Positions 41,456 to 43,759 of a DNA stretch of 43,759 nt are shown one piece after another (within the stretch, counting starts at the first letter, position 1; each line of letters begins with the position of its first letter). The notes under the pieces were generated by a model. That model did not search any database and was not told where the DNA came from. It saw only the letters and a program-made list of their open reading frames with translations. The stretch comes from an uncultured Schaedlerella sp. Its GTDB lineage: Bacteria > Bacillota > Clostridia > Lachnospirales > Lachnospiraceae. A program made the translations under genes and the position numbers. Location of the stretch: positions 1 through 43,759 of the forward strand of contig CAKSAJ010000023.1 in NCBI GenBank assembly GCA_934435195.1. Direction: 5' to 3'.

Positions 41456-41494
41456 AATCGCCAGTCAGCAGCATCTCACTGTCAACTGGCGATT
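41456..41494 (-). terminator. Terminator of NIF3/CutA-like gene copy 2
   Basis: AATCGCCAGT (41456-41465) and ACTGGCGATT (41485-41494) pair perfectly, followed on the minus strand by CTTTTATAA. It is the counterpart of the hairpin after copy 1. Confidence 0.75.
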
Positions 41495-41520
41495 TTCTAT
41501 TTGTATTACTCTAAATTTTT

Positions 41521-41853
41521 CTACAAAAAACTCGTCCTATAAATCGGAAGCGCATTAATCACCGGTTCTTCATATGGATGCACCTCTTTGATTGCACGAA
41601 TCGTCTCATCCACCTTTTCTGTATATACCGTTACTTCCACTTTCACCTCCGGCTCGCAACTGATTTCTCCTGCTTTTCCAATATAAGGATCTGTTCCGTC
41701 CAGAGGTCTCCAATAACTGGTGAGCTGCGAGCAGGACATACATGAATCATAATTTCCTATATGACCGGCATCCACAGACTGCAGTGCTTTCTGCAACTGT
41801 GGGATATGGCTTTCCGGAATAAAGATTTCCAGTTTACAATATTTAAAGTCCAT
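41521..41853 (-). CDS. NIF3/CutA-like small protein, copy 2
   Basis: This 110-residue protein differs from copy 1 (31893-32225) at 7 positions. It has the same CutA/PII-like fold, with FIPESHIPQLQKAL, YWRPLDGTDPYIG and HPYEEPVINALPI. RBS GAGGTGACGAGAA precedes the ATG. Terminator and flanks just downstream are also alike, so a segment of about 400 bp has been copied. The function is unknown. Confidence 0.8.
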   Translation of the reverse strand: MDFKYCKLEIFIPESHIPQLQKALQSVDAGHIGNYDSCMSCSQLTSYWRPLDGTDPYIGKAGEISCEPEVKVEVTVYTEKVDETIRAIKEVHPYEEPVINALPIYRTSFL

Positions 41854-41899
41854 TTCTCGTCACCTCACCAAACTGATTTTAAAAATAACTACACAATAT

Positions 41900-43684
41900 T
41901 TATCTCTTGTTCAATTCAGCCAACCGTGCCTGCAGCTCGTCTTTCTCGCACAATCCGAAGCTCAGCACATTTCGAATCGGCATAGAAAATGCAATGGCAT
42001 CTCCCATATCATCCGAAACAGCTTCATCACCTTCCGTCGGCTCAGCCACTTCACCATCTAAACCTCCAAAGAACGCATCCAACTTCCCTTTCAGTTCTTT
42101 TCCCAGAGCTCTTGTTCTCTCATCTTTCATCAACTCACCCAAAGTTGTATTCAAGTGCAAATGTAATGGTAATACCTGTGTGCTTTCCCACTGAATGGTC
42201 TTTGTAAGACAAATTTCTCTGGATGATGCCGCAATTATAATTTCATATGCTCCACTCGCTGCATACCAGTCATGAATATCTGTATTATACCATGCAAAAC
42301 TTCTCTTATCCAATGTAAATGTTACTATTTTTGTCTCGCCTGGATTCAATGCAACTTTTTCAAAACCTTTCAGTTCTTTTTCCGGTCTTCTGACAGCCTC
42401 TGTCTTATCTGCCACATACAACTGAACAATTTCTTTTCCATATCGGTCTCCGGTATTGGTCACATCCACAGACACTTGTAAGGTGTCTCCTTCTGTCAAA
42501 GTCTCTTTATCTGTCTTGATATTACTGTATTCAAATGTCGTATAAGACAGTCCATATCCAAATGGGAATGCCACGTCCATTTTTTTCTTATCGTAATAGC
42601 GATATCCGACAAAAACACCCTCGTTGTATTCGACTTTGTCTCCATCTCCAAAATTCAGATAAGACGGATTATCTTCCAACTTGATTGGGAATGTCTCTGC
42701 CAGTTTTCCGGATGGATTCACCATTCCATACAAGATATTCACAATTGCCTGTCCTACCGCCTGTCCACCGAGGTAAGCCTCTACCAGACCTTTGACTTCA
42801 TTTACCCACGGCATCTCAACTGCTGCTCCGTTGTGAAGCACAACAATTGTATTTGGCTGAACTTTTGCAATCTCTGCAATCAATTTATTCTGACACTCCG
42901 GTAAATGCATATGCTTTCTGTCATATCCTTCCGACTCAAAGGACTCCGGAAGTCCGGCAAAAATAATTGCTTTATCTGCCTGTTTGGCAGTCTCGATTGC
43001 TTCCGCTGTCAGCTTCTCATCATATACATCTGTCTCTGCTGAAAATCCTTCTGCATAAGTAATGTGTTCTTTTCCTGCAAGCGCATCCCAGGCACTTGTC
43101 ACTTTGAATGAATTGACATGGGAACTTCCACCGCCCTGATAACGTGGATGTTTTACAAAGCCACCGATAAATGCAACGTGTTCATTTTCCCTGAGTGGTA
43201 GTATTGCTCCTTCATTTTTCAAAAGGACAATGGATTCTTCCGCTACCTTTTGTGCTATCTCATGATCTTTTTCCAATGTCAACGGCTGTTCTTTTCGATT
43301 ATCTGTATATTCAAATATGATTTTCAAAATACGTTCTACCGCTTGGTTTAAAACAGCTTCATCCATGGTTCCATCCTGCACTGCTTTTACGATTTCCGCA
43401 TCATTGATTCCACCGGACGCAGGCATTTCCAATTCCAATCCTGCCTTCAAACCTTCTACGCGGTCATTTACCGCACCCCAGTCGGACATCACATACCCTT
43501 CAAATCCCCACTCATCACGAAGTACCTCTGTTAAGAGCCACGGATTCTCCGATGCATAAGTCCCATTGATTTTGTTATAAGAGCACATCACTGTATATGG
43601 CTGTGATTTTTTTACTGCTGTTTCAAAAGCCGGCAAATAGATTTCTCGCATAGTTCTCTCATCCACCTCGGAGGATGCACTCAT
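41900..43684 (-). pseudogene. Glycoside hydrolase family 3 enzyme, N-terminal part missing
   Basis: What remains is about 594 codons of a GH3 beta-glycosidase. It begins at MSASSEVDERTMREIYLPAFE, which in intact GH3 enzymes follows the KHF and NxQE-RR region of the barrel. It holds the nucleophile Asp in GYVMSDWGA, the second domain (VLLKNEGAILPL; GLPESFESEGYDR with the acid/base Glu) and the C-terminal fibronectin-type domain (DVTNTGDRYGKEIVQLYV). The first 200 or so residues are replaced at about 43685-43690 by a sequence that looks like an IS end. The enzyme probably is inactive, unless the missing part is restored beyond the window by precise excision. Confidence 0.8.
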
Positions 43685-43689
43685 TATAA

Positions 43690-43759
43690 TGGACCCTATA
43701 GTGTGGACACACCAAACAGACAATTAGGTCACTTTTTAAGATAGCTTTCCAAGTTGTAG
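43690..43759. mobile_element. Probable end of an IS3-family insertion sequence
   Basis: From 43690 the GH3 sequence stops and TGGACCCTATAGTGTGGACA begins. A TGGACCC start and GTGGACA block are similar to ends of IS3-family elements (IS3 itself has AGTGGACAC near its tip). The element would extend beyond the window, so no transposase is visible. The family assignment rests on this end only. Confidence 0.55.

Noticed and set aside
1..43759. CRISPR array, tRNA genes and prophage genes
   Set aside because: No regularly spaced repeats of 24-40 bp, no cloverleaf-like tRNA sequence and no phage structural or integrase genes were seen. The two 24-bp repeats near 13.4 and 15.0 kb are too far apart for CRISPR.

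Overview
The window is AT-rich, with strong AGGAGG-type ribosome binding sites, intrinsic terminators, and gene families typical of anaerobic gut Clostridia. Examples are an AtuA-type protein, a PucR-type regulator, an Rpn-family nuclease, GH78/GH43/GH3 glycosidases and a soluble NuoG/GltD-type electron-transfer protein. I read it as a Lachnospiraceae-like Firmicute chromosome. The species cannot be fixed from the sequence. The left edge reads, on the minus strand, as the promoter and leader of an rRNA operon whose 16S gene would start just outside the window.

Layout. 1-0.45 kb: three tandem rRNA-type promoters (minus). 0.5-3.5 kb: hybrid histidine kinase divergent from an OmpR-type response regulator. 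3.5-7.7 kb: citrate lyase operon citD-citE-citF-citG plus a CitC-like gene reduced to its GNAT domain (all minus). 7.9-8.4 kb: beta-carbonic anhydrase. 8.7-10.9 kb: split chromate-transporter-type pair with a divergent LysR regulator and a clear T-N11-A box. 10.9-13.3 kb: LOTUS-NYN protein, YfcE-type phosphodiesterase and zinc-ribbon protein. 13.4-15.0 kb: a two-gene XRE/HipA-like kinase module lying exactly between two identical 24-bp direct repeats. 15.2-17.1 kb: ftsH. 17.2-20.5 kb: esterase, two-part AtuA system and a PAS-Fis regulator without an AAA+ domain. 20.6-21.0 kb: HicAB. 21.4-28.9 kb: plant-glycan genes (GH43, GH78, two esterases) with AraC and TetR regulators. 29.7-33.1 kb: Rpn nuclease, beta-phosphoglucomutase, NIF3/CutA-like protein and HAD phosphatase. 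33.2-33.7 kb: remnants of a HigB-type toxin and an AraC gene. 33.7-39.7 kb: a three-gene iron-sulfur flavoprotein reductase operon with a divergent PucR-type regulator. 41.5-43.7 kb: a second copy of the NIF3/CutA-like gene and a GH3 glycosidase whose N-terminal part is cut off by what looks like an IS end.

How the parts relate. The cit genes encode the carrier protein, both catalytic subunits and the prosthetic-group precursor enzyme. The acetylating ligase domain and a citrate carrier are not present here. The glycan genes suggest attack on acetylated, rhamnose-containing plant polysaccharides, but the set shows decay: the AraC gene has lost its second helix-turn-helix, one esterase has an in-frame amber codon and GH3 is interrupted. 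The most unusual signals are the repeat-bounded HipA-like module, the multidomain reductase operon bracketed by near-identical direct gene copies, and a cluster of TTTCGCGAAA palindromes upstream of beta-phosphoglucomutase.
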